From Alkalitalea saponilacus (lineage in GTDB: Bacteria > Bacteroidota > Bacteroidia > Bacteroidales > Marinilabiliaceae), in assembly GCF_900168165.1 (NCBI RefSeq), contig NZ_FUYV01000008.1, forward strand, positions 16,183 to 80,182: a stretch of 64,000 bases of DNA, read 5' to 3'. Positions 23,236 to 32,936 of the stretch are shown piece after piece. The stretch's first letter is position 1. The number at the start of each line of letters is the position of its first letter. Under the pieces are notes generated by a model, which was not told the DNA's origin, made no database searches, and saw nothing but the letters and a program-made list of their open reading frames with translations. The position numbers were made by a program, and so were the translations under genes.

Positions 23236-24387
23236 ATGAGAAAATACCTGCCAGAAGGAGCACACTTCCGAAAAGTAATGAATGGAGATAAAGTTGACCT
23301 TTTAGCCCTTTTAAAGAATGTTTGGTTGGGTCGTAAGATAGTGGTCTCCATAATGGTTTTTTTTGTAATTACCGGATTGTTTATCGCTCTTTTCTCACCT
23401 GTTAAATATAGTTCAGGAGCAATTCTATTACCACAGGTAGAAGGCCAGAAAGACCTCGGGCAGATAAGTAATTTAGCCAGTTTGGCTGGGGTAAATCTTG
23501 CATCTATGTTTGGTGAAGCTGAAGGAATCCCTCCGGACTTGTATCCCAATATTGTAGGAAGTTATCCATTCCTTCATGAGTTAATGAGCACCAAATTTAA
23601 ATTTAAAAATTTCGATGAACCTTTAACTTTATATCAATACAAAAAAGAGGAAGGAAATCGCGGAGTGCTTCGACTCGTTCGAAGGTATACTATTCGTTTA
23701 CCCTGGACAATAAAAGATGCAATATTTCCTCCCAAAGATATTATTTATGAAATTGAGAGTTCAGAAGCTGATGGAGAGATTGTTATTGTAGGTAAAGAAA
23801 CACTTGGACACATGGAAGATGTGTTTGGGGCTATCTCAGTAGAAGTAAGCACCAGGACGGGTTTGGTTTATGTTAGTGTTTTGCATGAAGATCCTTTTGC
23901 TTCGGCACAAATAGCTAAAAGAACTGTTGAATTATTGCAGCAATACATCATTGAATACAGAACAAAACAGGTAAGTGAAAACCTGAAATTTGTAGAAATG
24001 CGGTTTAACGAGGTGCAGCAACAATTTAATAACATTCAAAAGGAGTTATATCAGTTCCGTGATGCACATCGTAATTATGTAGAGGAGAGAATCAGTTTAC
24101 GGTTTCATCAGCTAAATGACGAGTATCTTTTAATGCAAAGTGTGCATCAAGGGCTTGCGCAGCAACTTGAGCAGGCCAGACTTGCCGTTAAAAAAGAGAC
24201 TCCGGCATTTTCAATTATTGAGCCTGTAAAAGTCCCGGTTGAGAAATCGTCTCCACGCCGGGCGGTTATAATGATAGTCTCTGTATTGTTAGGAGGTGTA
24301 ACCGGTTTTATCACTCTCTATGGAATTATTGTTTATTATAATTTCAAAAAGTTATGGTTAAACGATGAGGCTTCTATAGTTGCTTAA
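23236..24387 (+). CDS. Wzz-type polysaccharide chain-length determinant protein (copy 2)
   Basis: A 383-residue protein with the two-helix Wzz plan: membrane segment near residues 33-52 (VVSIMVFFVITGLFIALFSPVKYSS), coiled-coil-rich periplasmic domain with a long helix at about 235-310, and a Pro-containing segment (EPVKVPVEKSSPRR) before the last helix (about 345-367). It parallels the Wzz at 205-1335 closely in length and layout, including the LYPNIVGSYPFL/YYPEIVHSLPFL segment. It ends 10 bases before the wecB copy 2 start. No kinase domain is present. Confidence 0.9.
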   Translation: MRKYLPEGAHFRKVMNGDKVDLLALLKNVWLGRKIVVSIMVFFVITGLFIALFSPVKYSSGAILLPQVEGQKDLGQISNLASLAGVNLASMFGEAEGIPPDLYPNIVGSYPFLHELMSTKFKFKNFDEPLTLYQYKKEEGNRGVLRLVRRYTIRLPWTIKDAIFPPKDIIYEIESSEADGEIVIVGKETLGHMEDVFGAISVEVSTRTGLVYVSVLHEDPFASAQIAKRTVELLQQYIIEYRTKQVSENLKFVEMRFNEVQQQFNNIQKELYQFRDAHRNYVEERISLRFHQLNDEYLLMQSVHQGLAQQLEQARLAVKKETPAFSIIEPVKVPVEKSSPRRAVIMIVSVLLGGVTGFITLYGIIVYYNFKKLWLNDEASIVA

Positions 24388-24397
24388 TAATGTTGGA

Positions 24398-25516
24398 ATG
24401 AAAAAAAATATACTAATTGTTTTTGGAACCCGTCCTGAAGCTATAAAGATGGCGCCTGTTGTTAAAGCATTCAGGCGCCATTCCGCATATACAACGAAGG
24501 TTTGTGTTACGGGACAGCACAGAGAGATGCTCGATCAGGTAATATCTTTTTTTGATTTGGAGGTAGATTTTGACCTCAACTTAATGAAGCCCGGCCAGAA
24601 TCTTCATTCATTAACCAGTGCCATCATATCAGGAGTAAAGGAGGTAATGGATGCTTTCATGCCAGATTTGGTATTGGTGCATGGAGATACAACAACCTCT
24701 ACAGCTGCAGCTCTTTCCGCATTTTACTCAGGGGCAAAAGTGGGCCATGTTGAAGCTGGATTGCGTACCTACAATAAATATGCACCTTTCCCTGAGGAGA
24801 TGAACCGACAGTTGACCGGGCGGCTTGCCGATTTTCACTTTTCCCCTACTGAAAAAGCAAAAATCAACCTGTTAAGTGAAGGTGTTTCAGAAGGTGCCAT
24901 ATCCGTTACAGGCAATACTGTTATAGATGCCTTGATGGAGGGTGTTGAGCGCATTAAAAATATCGAAAATCATCCGGGTATAGAACGTCTGAAGCAGTTA
25001 ACAGGAGATAATGAAGTGATCTTGATTACCGGACACCGGAGAGAAAATTTTGGTCAAGGTTTTAACGATATATGTACTGCCATAAAGAAAATTTCATCTC
25101 AGTTTAAAGGGAAAATTGTCTATCCTGTGCATCTGAACCCCAATGTCCAGGACCCTGTAAATAAATCTCTACGTGATTTGGATAATGTGATTCTGATTGA
25201 ACCTCTGCCATATGAATCATTCCTTTGGCTGATGAACAGATCAAAAATTATCCTTACAGATAGTGGAGGTATTCAGGAAGAGGCTCCTTCATTAGGAAAG
25301 CCGGTACTAGTTATGCGTGAAACCACGGAGCGACCGGAGGCTGTAGAGGCTGGAACAGTAAAGCTGGTAGGAACCGATGTTGATAAAATAGTGACTGGTG
25401 TTTTAGAACTGCTCAAGAACAATGAGTTGTATCATCAAATGAGCACGAGTTACAATCCCTATGGAGACGGAAAAGCCTCTCAGCGCATAGTTGAGTTTGT
25501 TGAAAAGAACTTATAA
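24398..25516 (+). CDS. wecB: UDP-N-acetylglucosamine 2-epimerase, non-hydrolysing (copy 2)
   Basis: A 372-residue epimerase with the same family blocks as the copy at 3327: [83 protein letters not shown]. The ATG at 24398 gives the conserved MKKNILIVFG start; the upstream extension from TTG at 24380 overlaps the Wzz gene and is not supported. The two copies are clearly paralogous, yet no second WecC or GT26 transferase is present in cluster 2. It may feed ManNAc directly into this glycan or supply the same pool. Confidence 0.95.
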   Translation: MKKNILIVFGTRPEAIKMAPVVKAFRRHSAYTTKVCVTGQHREMLDQVISFFDLEVDFDLNLMKPGQNLHSLTSAIISGVKEVMDAFMPDLVLVHGDTTTSTAAALSAFYSGAKVGHVEAGLRTYNKYAPFPEEMNRQLTGRLADFHFSPTEKAKINLLSEGVSEGAISVTGNTVIDALMEGVERIKNIENHPGIERLKQLTGDNEVILITGHRRENFGQGFNDICTAIKKISSQFKGKIVYPVHLNPNVQDPVNKSLRDLDNVILIEPLPYESFLWLMNRSKIILTDSGGIQEEAPSLGKPVLVMRETTERPEAVEAGTVKLVGTDVDKIVTGVLELLKNNELYHQMSTSYNPYGDGKASQRIVEFVEKNL

Positions 25517-25538
25517 CTGCAAAGCAACTTATAAAAAA

Positions 25539-26849
25539 GTGGTTAACGTAATTCATCGAATAAGGAATATTGCCGGATCTAATTCAGTCCCCATGATAAA
25601 AGGGGCCTTCTGGACAGTCCTTGGCAGTGGATTTTCTCGTTTTGCATTACTGTTGGCTTCCATAATAATTGCACGCATTTTAGGAAAAGAAACGTTTGGG
25701 GAATATGGCTTCATTAAGTCTACCATTCTGATGTTTGTTGTTTTCGGGGGTGATGCCATCGGATTAACGGCATCGAAATTTGTAAGTCAGTACCTGGCAG
25801 AAAACCTCAGGGATAAACTTCTTCAGGTATCAAGGTTTTCAATATATACATCGTTTTTTACAGGTTTGTTGCTGGGGCTTCTTGTTGTTGCATTTTCTGG
25901 GCCGCTATCAATATTTATAAGTAATGATACAACTCTCATAAATGAAGTTAAGATATCTGGAGTAATCATTATTATAAGTTCCCTTAATGGATGCTTTCAG
26001 GGGATTCTGACAGGTTGGAGACTTTTCAGACCATTGGCGTTTATTAACATCGGAACCGCCTTTTTTTCTTTGGTTTTACAGGTGGCAGGTGCCTGGTATG
26101 CAGGTTTGTCCGGTGCAATAGCAGGGTATGGAGTTAGTTTGGTTATTAATTTATTGATGTTGATAGTATGTAATGCCAAAATAAATGGGTTTGAAATCTT
26201 TGTTTTCAGGATTCGTGATTATATTGAATTGCGTGGAGTTTTTATTAAATTTAGCCTTCCGGCTGCCTTAAATGGTATTTTGATTGTTCCCGTAGCCTGG
26301 CTAGGCAATGCATTATTAATTGAATACGCAGGAACGGGAGAAATGGGAATTTACAGCGCCGCATTTACGTGGCGGAATTTTGTATTAATGATTCCTGCTC
26401 TCGTTGCGCAGGTATCACTTCCATTTTTGAGCGGACTACACTCTCTTAAAAACTATAGGGATTATTACAAAATTTTAAAATTAAATGTGTGGATTAATTT
26501 TTCGGTGGCTTCCATTGTGGCTGTCATCATTTCTTTACTGAGCGGTTTGATAATGGAAACTTATGGTGAAAGTTTTGTGTCAGGGAAGTTTGTGTTAGTA
26601 GTTTTGATGCTGTCAAGCATTTTGGCATCAATCAACAGTGTAGTAGGCCAGGCATTAAACAGCCAGGGGAAGGTTTGGCTTGGAGTATTTTTTAATTTTG
26701 GTTGGGCGCTGGCTTTTTTGTTTTTTGCACAATTGTTTCTGTGGCGTGGTTATGGAAGTATGGCGTTGGCTCTTGCACATCTTATTGCTTATGCTATGCA
26801 TACGCTTTGGCAGAGTTGGTATGTGCAACGAAGTTTGGGTGGTAGATAG
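25539..26849 (+). CDS. Wzx-type polysaccharide flippase, cluster 2
   Basis: A membrane protein of about 436 residues with 12 or so helices, of the oligosaccharide-flippase (MOP) group. The N-terminal block MIKGAFWTVLGSGFSRFALLLASIIIARILG matches the family, as does GCFQGILTGWRLFRPLAFINIG in the middle. The start is uncertain. GTG at 25539 (22 bases past the wecB stop) is chosen because it leaves a family-like lead of 18 residues before the conserved segment. A TTG at 25491, inside wecB, would lengthen the protein to 452 residues, and an ATG at 25593 would shorten it. It is a different lineage from the flippase at 8957. Confidence 0.85.
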   Translation: MVNVIHRIRNIAGSNSVPMIKGAFWTVLGSGFSRFALLLASIIIARILGKETFGEYGFIKSTILMFVVFGGDAIGLTASKFVSQYLAENLRDKLLQVSRFSIYTSFFTGLLLGLLVVAFSGPLSIFISNDTTLINEVKISGVIIIISSLNGCFQGILTGWRLFRPLAFINIGTAFFSLVLQVAGAWYAGLSGAIAGYGVSLVINLLMLIVCNAKINGFEIFVFRIRDYIELRGVFIKFSLPAALNGILIVPVAWLGNALLIEYAGTGEMGIYSAAFTWRNFVLMIPALVAQVSLPFLSGLHSLKNYRDYYKILKLNVWINFSVASIVAVIISLLSGLIMETYGESFVSGKFVLVVLMLSSILASINSVVGQALNSQGKVWLGVFFNFGWALAFLFFAQLFLWRGYGSMALALAHLIAYAMHTLWQSWYVQRSLGGR

Positions 26850-26909
26850 CCGACTCAAATTTAATCCTGTTTATGAAAATACTATAATCGAAAGGAGATA
26901 AATAAGAAG

Positions 26910-28121
26910 ATGCGAAATATAGGAATCGTTACCACCTGGTTTGAAAGAGGAGCTGCTTATGTGTCCCGACAATTTATGGAGATTCTCGAAAAGCAGCATA
27001 ATGTTTTCATATATGCACGTGGCGGGGAAGCATACGCCAAAGATGATCCTAAATGGAATCGGGAGAATGTTTATTGGGGTAAACGAAACCCTTTGTTGGT
27101 TTCATCAAAAATATACAAAAAGGATTTTTTGCGATGGATTAAAGAGAATCGGATCGATTGTGTCTTGTTTAACGAACAACAGGTCTGGACTCCACTTCAA
27201 TGGTGTCATGAAATGCAAATTCCTACAGGAGCTTACATTGATTATTATACCAAAGAGACAGCAGAGTTCTTTTCGGCCTACGATTTCTTAATCTGTAATA
27301 CACAAAAACACTTCAATGTCTTTAAGAACCATCACCAAAGTTACTACGTCCCATGGGGAACCGATGTTGAATTATATAAACCTTTGGAAAAGCGTGTGGA
27401 AGATAATGAGAAAATGGTTTTTTTCCACTCTGCAGGTATGAACCCCTTACGTAAGGGGACTGATCTGTTCTTAAAGGCAATGGAATTGGTAAATAATGAA
27501 AACGTTAAAGCAGTCGTTCATACTCAGGTCGATTTGTCAGATTTTTTTCCGAAATTGACAGCAACCATAAAAAAATTAGTTGACAATGGAAAACTTGAAA
27601 TAATACAGAAAACCGTTTCAGCTCCGGGATTATACCATTTAGGCGATGTGTATGTTTATCCAACCCGCCTTGAGGGTATTGGTCTTACAATCGCAGAGGC
27701 GTTGTCTTGTGGTTTGCCTGTAATAACTACCAATGAAAGACCCATGTCAGAGTTCGTAAAAGGTGATGAAACTGGTAGTTTAATACGAGTAAAGGAAGAG
27801 AAATACCGAGGGGATGGTTATTACTGGCCGCAATCCATATGCGATGAAAATCATCTGGCAGAGATTATTTCCGAATATGCAGAAAAACCTGAGCATGTAA
27901 AACGTATGGGTAATAGTGCAAGAAAGTACGCCGTAGAAGAACTCAATTGGAATAATAATTCTCTAATTTTAAATGATTTGTTCGAGAATGTTACTTTTAT
28001 TGACGAGCTTACGAAAAAGAAAGTGCTTGAACTATGTAAAAGATACGAAAGGTCTCGTTCATGGCGTTATTATTTAAATACATTTAAACCATATATTTAC
28101 TTGAAGAGAAGATTTAGGTAA
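26910..28121 (+). CDS. Glycosyltransferase family 4 protein
   Basis: A 403-residue GT4 enzyme. The N-terminal MRNIGIVTTWFERGAAYVSRQ is typical of GT4 proteins of surface glycan clusters; MVFFHSAGMNPLRKGTDLFL starts the C-terminal domain, and TRLEGIGLTIAEALSCGLPVI carries the E-x7-E motif. It has an unusually strong Shine-Dalgarno for a Bacteroidota gene (AAAGGAG, 26891-26897) about a dozen bases before the ATG. A second AUG-initiated frame (26941-27291) is a shadow. Donor sugar is unknown. Confidence 0.9.
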   Translation: MRNIGIVTTWFERGAAYVSRQFMEILEKQHNVFIYARGGEAYAKDDPKWNRENVYWGKRNPLLVSSKIYKKDFLRWIKENRIDCVLFNEQQVWTPLQWCHEMQIPTGAYIDYYTKETAEFFSAYDFLICNTQKHFNVFKNHHQSYYVPWGTDVELYKPLEKRVEDNEKMVFFHSAGMNPLRKGTDLFLKAMELVNNENVKAVVHTQVDLSDFFPKLTATIKKLVDNGKLEIIQKTVSAPGLYHLGDVYVYPTRLEGIGLTIAEALSCGLPVITTNERPMSEFVKGDETGSLIRVKEEKYRGDGYYWPQSICDENHLAEIISEYAEKPEHVKRMGNSARKYAVEELNWNNNSLILNDLFENVTFIDELTKKKVLELCKRYERSRSWRYYLNTFKPYIYLKRRFR

Positions 28122-28521
28122 AAGGCTGTTTGATTTTTATAAAAAGCCTGAATTTAAGATTTTTAATGCTAGTGTGAAGAGTGTTAATTTAACGAACTAA
28201 AATTTTTGATTATATTTTTCTTTTTTAAAGGCAAATTTCTGAGGCATAGCTGTACCTACGGCGAAGAAATCTAACGCATAAAAAAGGAAAAGAGGGCAAA
28301 AATTTGTTCGGGGAATTAGCAATCTTTACACTAGGTGTTTAGCAGGTAGTTGAGCATCGTAATAGATCATTTGTGAAACGAAGTTCGACGTATGTCAATA
28401 AAGCAGGTTAGGGCAACATGTCACATTTTTTTAAATAATTCTACTTTGACAGATTAGGATAACCTTTTACGACAGTATTAAGGATTGCTTAGGAAAATAT
28501 CCGTCCGATAGAAGTGAATTC

Positions 28522-28670
28522 TTTATAGCCTCAACGGGGTGCAATCAGTAACATAGGGCAACGCCCTATGAATATAGAGCGAATCAATAGTCCCCCTGAT
28601 AGGGCAAAAGCGTGTAATAAAATACCCTGAGAGCAGGGCGTATTAGTTGTGATAGTTTAAACCTTCAGGG
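28522..28670. repeat. REP-like hairpin cluster in the 681-base gap between glycosyltransferase genes
   Basis: A perfect palindrome CATAGGGC-AAC-GCCCTATG is at 28552-28570, with further arms around 28591-28604 (CCCCCTGATAGGGC) and 28623-28641 (ACCCTGAGAGCAGGGCGTA). The AAC-centred GGGCAACGCCC core matches the style of the hairpins at 1976-1992. The rest of 28122-28802 shows no gene and no recognised motif. Confidence 0.6.
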
Positions 28671-28802
28671 TTGCCAGAAAAGAATGTGTCAAATTAGTAC
28701 TAAATGCATATTCAATTTTTTTTGAATGAGACTTTTGATGTTTCGAAAGGGGCAGGAGTATAGCGTGAAGAATGTCTTACAAAATGACGTGAAAAATCAG
28801 GA

Positions 28803-29975
28803 ATGAGAATACTAGTGATAAATACATTGTATTATCCAGACTTTCAAGGTGGTGCTGAAAAATCTGTTCAGTTGCTTTGTGAAGGGTTTGTTAACCGGGG
28901 ACATGAGGTGTTGGTTTTATCAAACAGTAATTCAAATAATCAAGCAACTGTAAATGGTGTTAAAGTTCAATATTTTAAAACCCGAAATATCATTCCTTTT
29001 TTGAAGGTGAAAAAATATTTTACTATTGTAAGAATGTTGTGGCATCTTATTGATATGTTTAATCCATTTTATTTTCCCTCTTATAAAAAAATAGTCGATC
29101 GCTTCAATCCGGATGTTGTTTTAACTAATAATTTACCAGGCTTTTCGGTGTCGGTGTGGCAGTTTTTTAAAAAGAAAAAAATCCCGGTGGTACATGTTTT
29201 AAGGGATCATGCATTACTGTGTCCCAAAGGAACCATGTTTGCCGATGGCAAACGTTGTGTAAATCAATGTTTGAGGTGTCGTTTAATGTCTTACCCAAAG
29301 AAAAGTTTGAGCAAAAACATCAATGGAGTTATAGGCATCAGTAACTATATTTTGCATCGACATCTAAAAGCTGATTATTTTGTTAATCATAAAGTATGTA
29401 AAGTAATTCCTAATAGTGTAGCATTTACAGGAAATCAAATAAAAGAAGGAGTTAACGATTCAATAACTTTTGGTTATTTTGGCCGGCTGAGCGATGAGAA
29501 GGGTTTGGGTTATTTGATTGAGGAATATGGTGTATTTAATTGCAATGTTCCACATAAGCTTCTGATTGGTGGAGACGGAGAGCCACTATATGTAAAAAAG
29601 ATAAAGGCATCTGCTGAGAATTCAAACATAGAATTTTTAGGATTTGTATCTTCCGAAAAATTTTATGAAAAGATTGATTATTTAATTGTTCCATCCATGC
29701 TTGAAGAAGCATTTGGCAGAGTTGTGATTGAAGCATGGCAATACGGGGTTTACGTGCTGGCTGCAAGGAGCGGAGGGATGACTGAACTTGCCGGATTTGG
29801 CAATCTCTCTCTGTTTGATCACACAGATAAAGGTGCGCTGCATAAGTTATTAAATACGTGTGCAGAACGACAACTTAAATTCAATGATGATGATTATAAG
29901 TTGTGCAAACATCATTTTGATCGTGATGTTGTTACTGATCAATATTTGGAAATAATAAATGAGGTAATAGGGTGA
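28803..29975 (+). CDS. Glycosyltransferase family 4 protein
   Basis: A 390-residue GT4 enzyme with MRILVINTLYYPDFQGGAE at the N-terminus (the Gly-Gly-Ala-Glu loop common in GT4), HVLRDHALLCPKG before the domain linker, FGYFGRLSDEKGLGYLI beginning the donor-binding domain, and MLEEAFGRVVIEAWQYGVYV as the E-x7-E segment. Its stop overlaps the start of the next gene by four bases (GTGA), so the pair is translationally coupled. A cysteine-rich stretch (CVNQCLRCRL near 158-167) is a mild oddity of this subgroup. Confidence 0.9.
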   Translation: MRILVINTLYYPDFQGGAEKSVQLLCEGFVNRGHEVLVLSNSNSNNQATVNGVKVQYFKTRNIIPFLKVKKYFTIVRMLWHLIDMFNPFYFPSYKKIVDRFNPDVVLTNNLPGFSVSVWQFFKKKKIPVVHVLRDHALLCPKGTMFADGKRCVNQCLRCRLMSYPKKSLSKNINGVIGISNYILHRHLKADYFVNHKVCKVIPNSVAFTGNQIKEGVNDSITFGYFGRLSDEKGLGYLIEEYGVFNCNVPHKLLIGGDGEPLYVKKIKASAENSNIEFLGFVSSEKFYEKIDYLIVPSMLEEAFGRVVIEAWQYGVYVLAARSGGMTELAGFGNLSLFDHTDKGALHKLLNTCAERQLKFNDDDYKLCKHHFDRDVVTDQYLEIINEVIG

Positions 29976-31216
29976 ATTTTAGTTTTAAAAATGCAGGAAT
30001 AATAATTCTGGCTCTGTTTCTGTTGAAGGAGAGTCTGGATGCGATTATCCGCTATTATTTAGCATCGATCAATTTGGTGGCACTCACTTATGTCCCAATA
30101 TTTCTAATAGTAATATACGTTGTATTCAATTTTTGGGCAGAACTGAAACGCACTCCATATTTCTCGTCCATAGCGATAATTTTTATGGTAATAATTTCCA
30201 GTGTTGTAGGATTCCTGAACTTAGGGCAGCTAACACCGGCATTATTTGCCATATACGTTTTTTTTCCTTTCTTTTTTGGCTTGCAAACCGGAGACCTTGT
30301 TTACAGAAGCATTCTAATAAAAAGGATTGCATTGATAATGATATTTATTTTGTCAGCAGGTGTAATTATGGAGTGGGTTGGTGAATTGCCTTGGAAAGGT
30401 TTTTCATACGAGATTGGAGGAGTTGAAATTGAAGCGAGCAGAAGTTGGGCTTCTTTGGGTATTCAACGGTTGTCCGGCTTTGCCAGAACTTCTTATAATT
30501 TTGCCATATTAATGGTCTGTTTTTTAATTCTTTTATATGGCAGGATCAATCATTTTGCATATTTCTTATTATTCCTTAGTTCTTTTTTTGTCGTTAGCCT
30601 TTCCACTACGAAAGGAGTAATGTTGGTATTTATTGTTTTAGCTCTGTTGTTTATTGTTGGATGGATATCCCGGTTCTTATTTCATTTTGGATTCAAAACC
30701 ACATTGGGTATGTCTTTGTTGGTTGGACTCGTATTGCCAATTAGCACCTTATGGGTAGTCTATGATTTAGATCTATATGACATCGTGATGCGGGTTATTT
30801 TCTTATCTTTTGAAATGCGACTCACAGATGTTTGGCCAGAGGCAATGGAGAATTTTGCATATTGGAATGATTATATTACCGGAAAGGGAGCAGGTAATGT
30901 TGGAGTCGCTTCAATGATATATAACCCGGAGAATTATAATCCGGTCGATAATCTCTATTTATATGTTCTTATAGTATTTGGTGCTCCGTTTATAGTGTTA
31001 TTGGCTCTGTTGCTTCGACGGATATTTAAGTTAAAAGAAAGCGACATCTACATCAATTTATTGATGATGGCTACTTTTATTTTTGTTTATGGAATTTTTA
31101 CCAATGTGTTGGAAAGTGGAATTCTGGCTTATTTCCTTGGGACACTAATTTCTGTGGCATTCAATAAATCTCCTGACGAGAATGAAAAGTCCACAGAAAT
31201 TAGTCATGAAACATAG
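29972..31216 (+). CDS. O-antigen polymerase/ligase-like membrane protein, cluster 2
   Basis: A 414-residue polytopic protein with about 11 helices and a periplasmic loop at about 275-330 containing GKGAGNVGVASMIYNPENYNP. SLSTTKGVMLVFIV in the middle is a recurring feature of Wzy/WaaL-like proteins. The start is GTG at 29972 within the preceding stop codon. It is the last gene of cluster 2; the symporter gene converges on it with only 9 bases between stops. Polymerase is the more likely role as cluster 2 has its own flippase and Wzz. Confidence 0.72.
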   Translation: MNFSFKNAGIIILALFLLKESLDAIIRYYLASINLVALTYVPIFLIVIYVVFNFWAELKRTPYFSSIAIIFMVIISSVVGFLNLGQLTPALFAIYVFFPFFFGLQTGDLVYRSILIKRIALIMIFILSAGVIMEWVGELPWKGFSYEIGGVEIEASRSWASLGIQRLSGFARTSYNFAILMVCFLILLYGRINHFAYFLLFLSSFFVVSLSTTKGVMLVFIVLALLFIVGWISRFLFHFGFKTTLGMSLLVGLVLPISTLWVVYDLDLYDIVMRVIFLSFEMRLTDVWPEAMENFAYWNDYITGKGAGNVGVASMIYNPENYNPVDNLYLYVLIVFGAPFIVLLALLLRRIFKLKESDIYINLLMMATFIFVYGIFTNVLESGILAYFLGTLISVAFNKSPDENEKSTEISHET

Positions 31217-31225
31217 ATGCAGTCA

Positions 31226-32698
31226 TTAAGCTCCCTTCTCATAAAACCTTCCCCACTTGCTTTTCGGATCGGGAGGGGTTAGCAGTGACACTACAACCAA
31301 AACCGTAATTGAAAGAGCTGCAGCTGGCAGAATGATATACTGCTCGTTGAGCAGTTGTACTTCGTTTAGGTTCATCATTACCGAGTTGGCGATGGTGATA
31401 AAAAGCGTAACTCCCATTCCTGTGGCGATGGATGCAACACCACCGGCCACTGTTACACGTTTCCATAAAAATGCCGCCAACAGAGCCGGTGTCAATCCGG
31501 CACCTACCATCGTGTATGCTGTTAAAGCCATGGCCAGTATGGTTGAGAATTGAGTTAACAGGAGATAGGCCATTATCCCAAGCAAAACCACCATGATGCG
31601 TTGCATCAAAATAATTCTTTGTCCGGAAACATTGGGATTGATAAATCTCTGGTAAATATCCCGTGTCAGATTGGTGGATGGGGTAAGGAGAAAGCTGTTT
31701 CCTGTTGAGGTGATAATGGCAACCGATGCCATGATCAATAGAAGGCCAGCCCAAATCGGCAGACCTACTTCCGTACTGTAGCGAGCTGTATGGAGAATGA
31801 TTCTTTCTGAGTTTTCACTGCCGAGGAAAAATTCTGACATCGCATCCAATGCGTTGAAATGGCTGAATGCAAATATGGCCAGACTGGCCAGAGCTGTTTC
31901 AACGATGATGGTTCCTACTACCCACCAAACCACCGCTTTTTTTGCTGATTTCTCATTTTTTGCCGAGAAAAATTTCTGATACATGTTGGACTCTCCTAAC
32001 AAAAGGAAAAAAGTAGGGAGGAAGATACCCATGGCCCAGAAAAAACTTTTGTCTCCGAAAATCTGGAAATGTGAAGGATCTAATGTTGCTGTAAGGTGTT
32101 CGCTGCCTCCAATGCTGAAAAATACGATGGGAGCCGCAATAACAATGGCAATGGTGATGACGGTGCCATTGATGATGTCCACCGACACGATGGATAGCAT
32201 TCCCGCGAAAGCTGTAAAAATAACAATGAAGGCAGCCGTTAGTAAAACACCCTGCCATTCGGGGATGCCGGCCACCAGGTCCAGAACAAATCCACCTGCT
32301 CTGAACTGATACCCAACGATGGTTGTGTAAGCAATCACAATCACCATGGTTCCAAGAATTCTGGCCCATTTGTTATATCTGAGCTCCAGGATGTCGGGAA
32401 CAGTGAATTCAGCGATTCGTCGCACCTTCCCGGCAAGAAAGAAAACAATGATGATTCCCAGCCAGGCTCCGGCGGCCATCCACAGTTCTGCAAACCCCAC
32501 GTTGGCGGCCAATCCTGCACCGGCCAAAAGACTCCCCGAGCCAAGCCATGTACACAAAAGGGTTCCAACCAGTTTAGGCGTTGAAACCTTGCGCCCCGCA
32601 ACCATGAAATCTTCCTGGTTTTTAACCATGAAGCTTTTCCAAATGGATATACCCATTAATACAATCAGATATCCTATAACTACCCAGAAAAATATCAT
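31226..32698 (-). CDS. Sodium:solute symporter family (SSS) transporter
   Basis: A 490-residue polytopic membrane protein, about 13 helices, of the SSS/SSF family that couples Na+ entry to solute uptake. The start MIFFWVVIGYLIVLMGISIW and the block VAGRKVSTPKLVGTLLCTWLGSGSLLAGAGLAAN are characteristic, as is the GESNMYQKFFSAKN segment in the middle. Substrate cannot be assigned; the family includes transporters for sugars, amino acids, pantothenate and acetate. The ATG at 32698 is chosen because upstream extension to 32842 would run into the tRNA-Cys terminator. No operon partner is visible. Confidence 0.88.
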   Translation of the reverse strand: MIFFWVVIGYLIVLMGISIWKSFMVKNQEDFMVAGRKVSTPKLVGTLLCTWLGSGSLLAGAGLAANVGFAELWMAAGAWLGIIIVFFLAGKVRRIAEFTVPDILELRYNKWARILGTMVIVIAYTTIVGYQFRAGGFVLDLVAGIPEWQGVLLTAAFIVIFTAFAGMLSIVSVDIINGTVITIAIVIAAPIVFFSIGGSEHLTATLDPSHFQIFGDKSFFWAMGIFLPTFFLLLGESNMYQKFFSAKNEKSAKKAVVWWVVGTIIVETALASLAIFAFSHFNALDAMSEFFLGSENSERIILHTARYSTEVGLPIWAGLLLIMASVAIITSTGNSFLLTPSTNLTRDIYQRFINPNVSGQRIILMQRIMVVLLGIMAYLLLTQFSTILAMALTAYTMVGAGLTPALLAAFLWKRVTVAGGVASIATGMGVTLFITIANSVMMNLNEVQLLNEQYIILPAAALSITVLVVVSLLTPPDPKSKWGRFYEKGA

Positions 32699-32826
32699 TG
32701 TGTTTATTTTTTTACTGTTTGAGAATTTCGGCCATAAAATTAAAAGAATTTCCCGGTTTATGCAGATAAAATTGAGATTTAACGTGTTGATAGCGGAGGC
32801 GTCATATAGAAAAGGAGGCTTAAAAC

Positions 32827-32860
32827 AAAAAAAACAGGACACTCCTTACGAAGTGTCCTG
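32827..32860 (-). terminator. Intrinsic terminator of tRNA-Cys
   Basis: CAGGACACT and AGTGTCCTG form a perfect 9-base-pair stem with the 8-base loop TCGTAAGG (minus strand), followed by eight T (32834-32827). It starts three bases after the tRNA CCA end. Confidence 0.9.
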
Positions 32861-32862
32861 CT

Positions 32863-32936
32863 TGGAGGTCGGTGGCGGATTCGAACCGCCGTAGACGGTT
32901 TTGCAGACCGTTGCCTAGCCACTCGGCCAACCGACC
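32863..32936 (-). tRNA. tRNA-Cys (anticodon GCA)
   Basis: On the minus strand the 74-base gene starts GGTCGGTTGGCCGAGTGGCT, forms the seven-pair acceptor stem GGTCGGT/ACCGACC, has CTGCAAA in the anticodon loop (GCA), the GGTTCGAATCC T-loop, discriminator T (the identity base of tRNA-Cys) and an encoded CCA. An intrinsic terminator follows directly. Its 5' portion is partly duplicated upstream (32993-33017). Confidence 0.95.

Noticed and set aside
31239-31754. Additional genes around the symporter (31.2-32.9 kb)
   Set aside because: Frames on both strands are shadows of the symporter, with unnatural compositions rich in His/Cys or Ala/Thr.
32699-32842. N-terminal extension of the sodium:solute symporter
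   Set aside because: It would read into the tRNA-Cys terminator, and the extra residues are not family-like; the ATG at 32698 begins with the first membrane helix.
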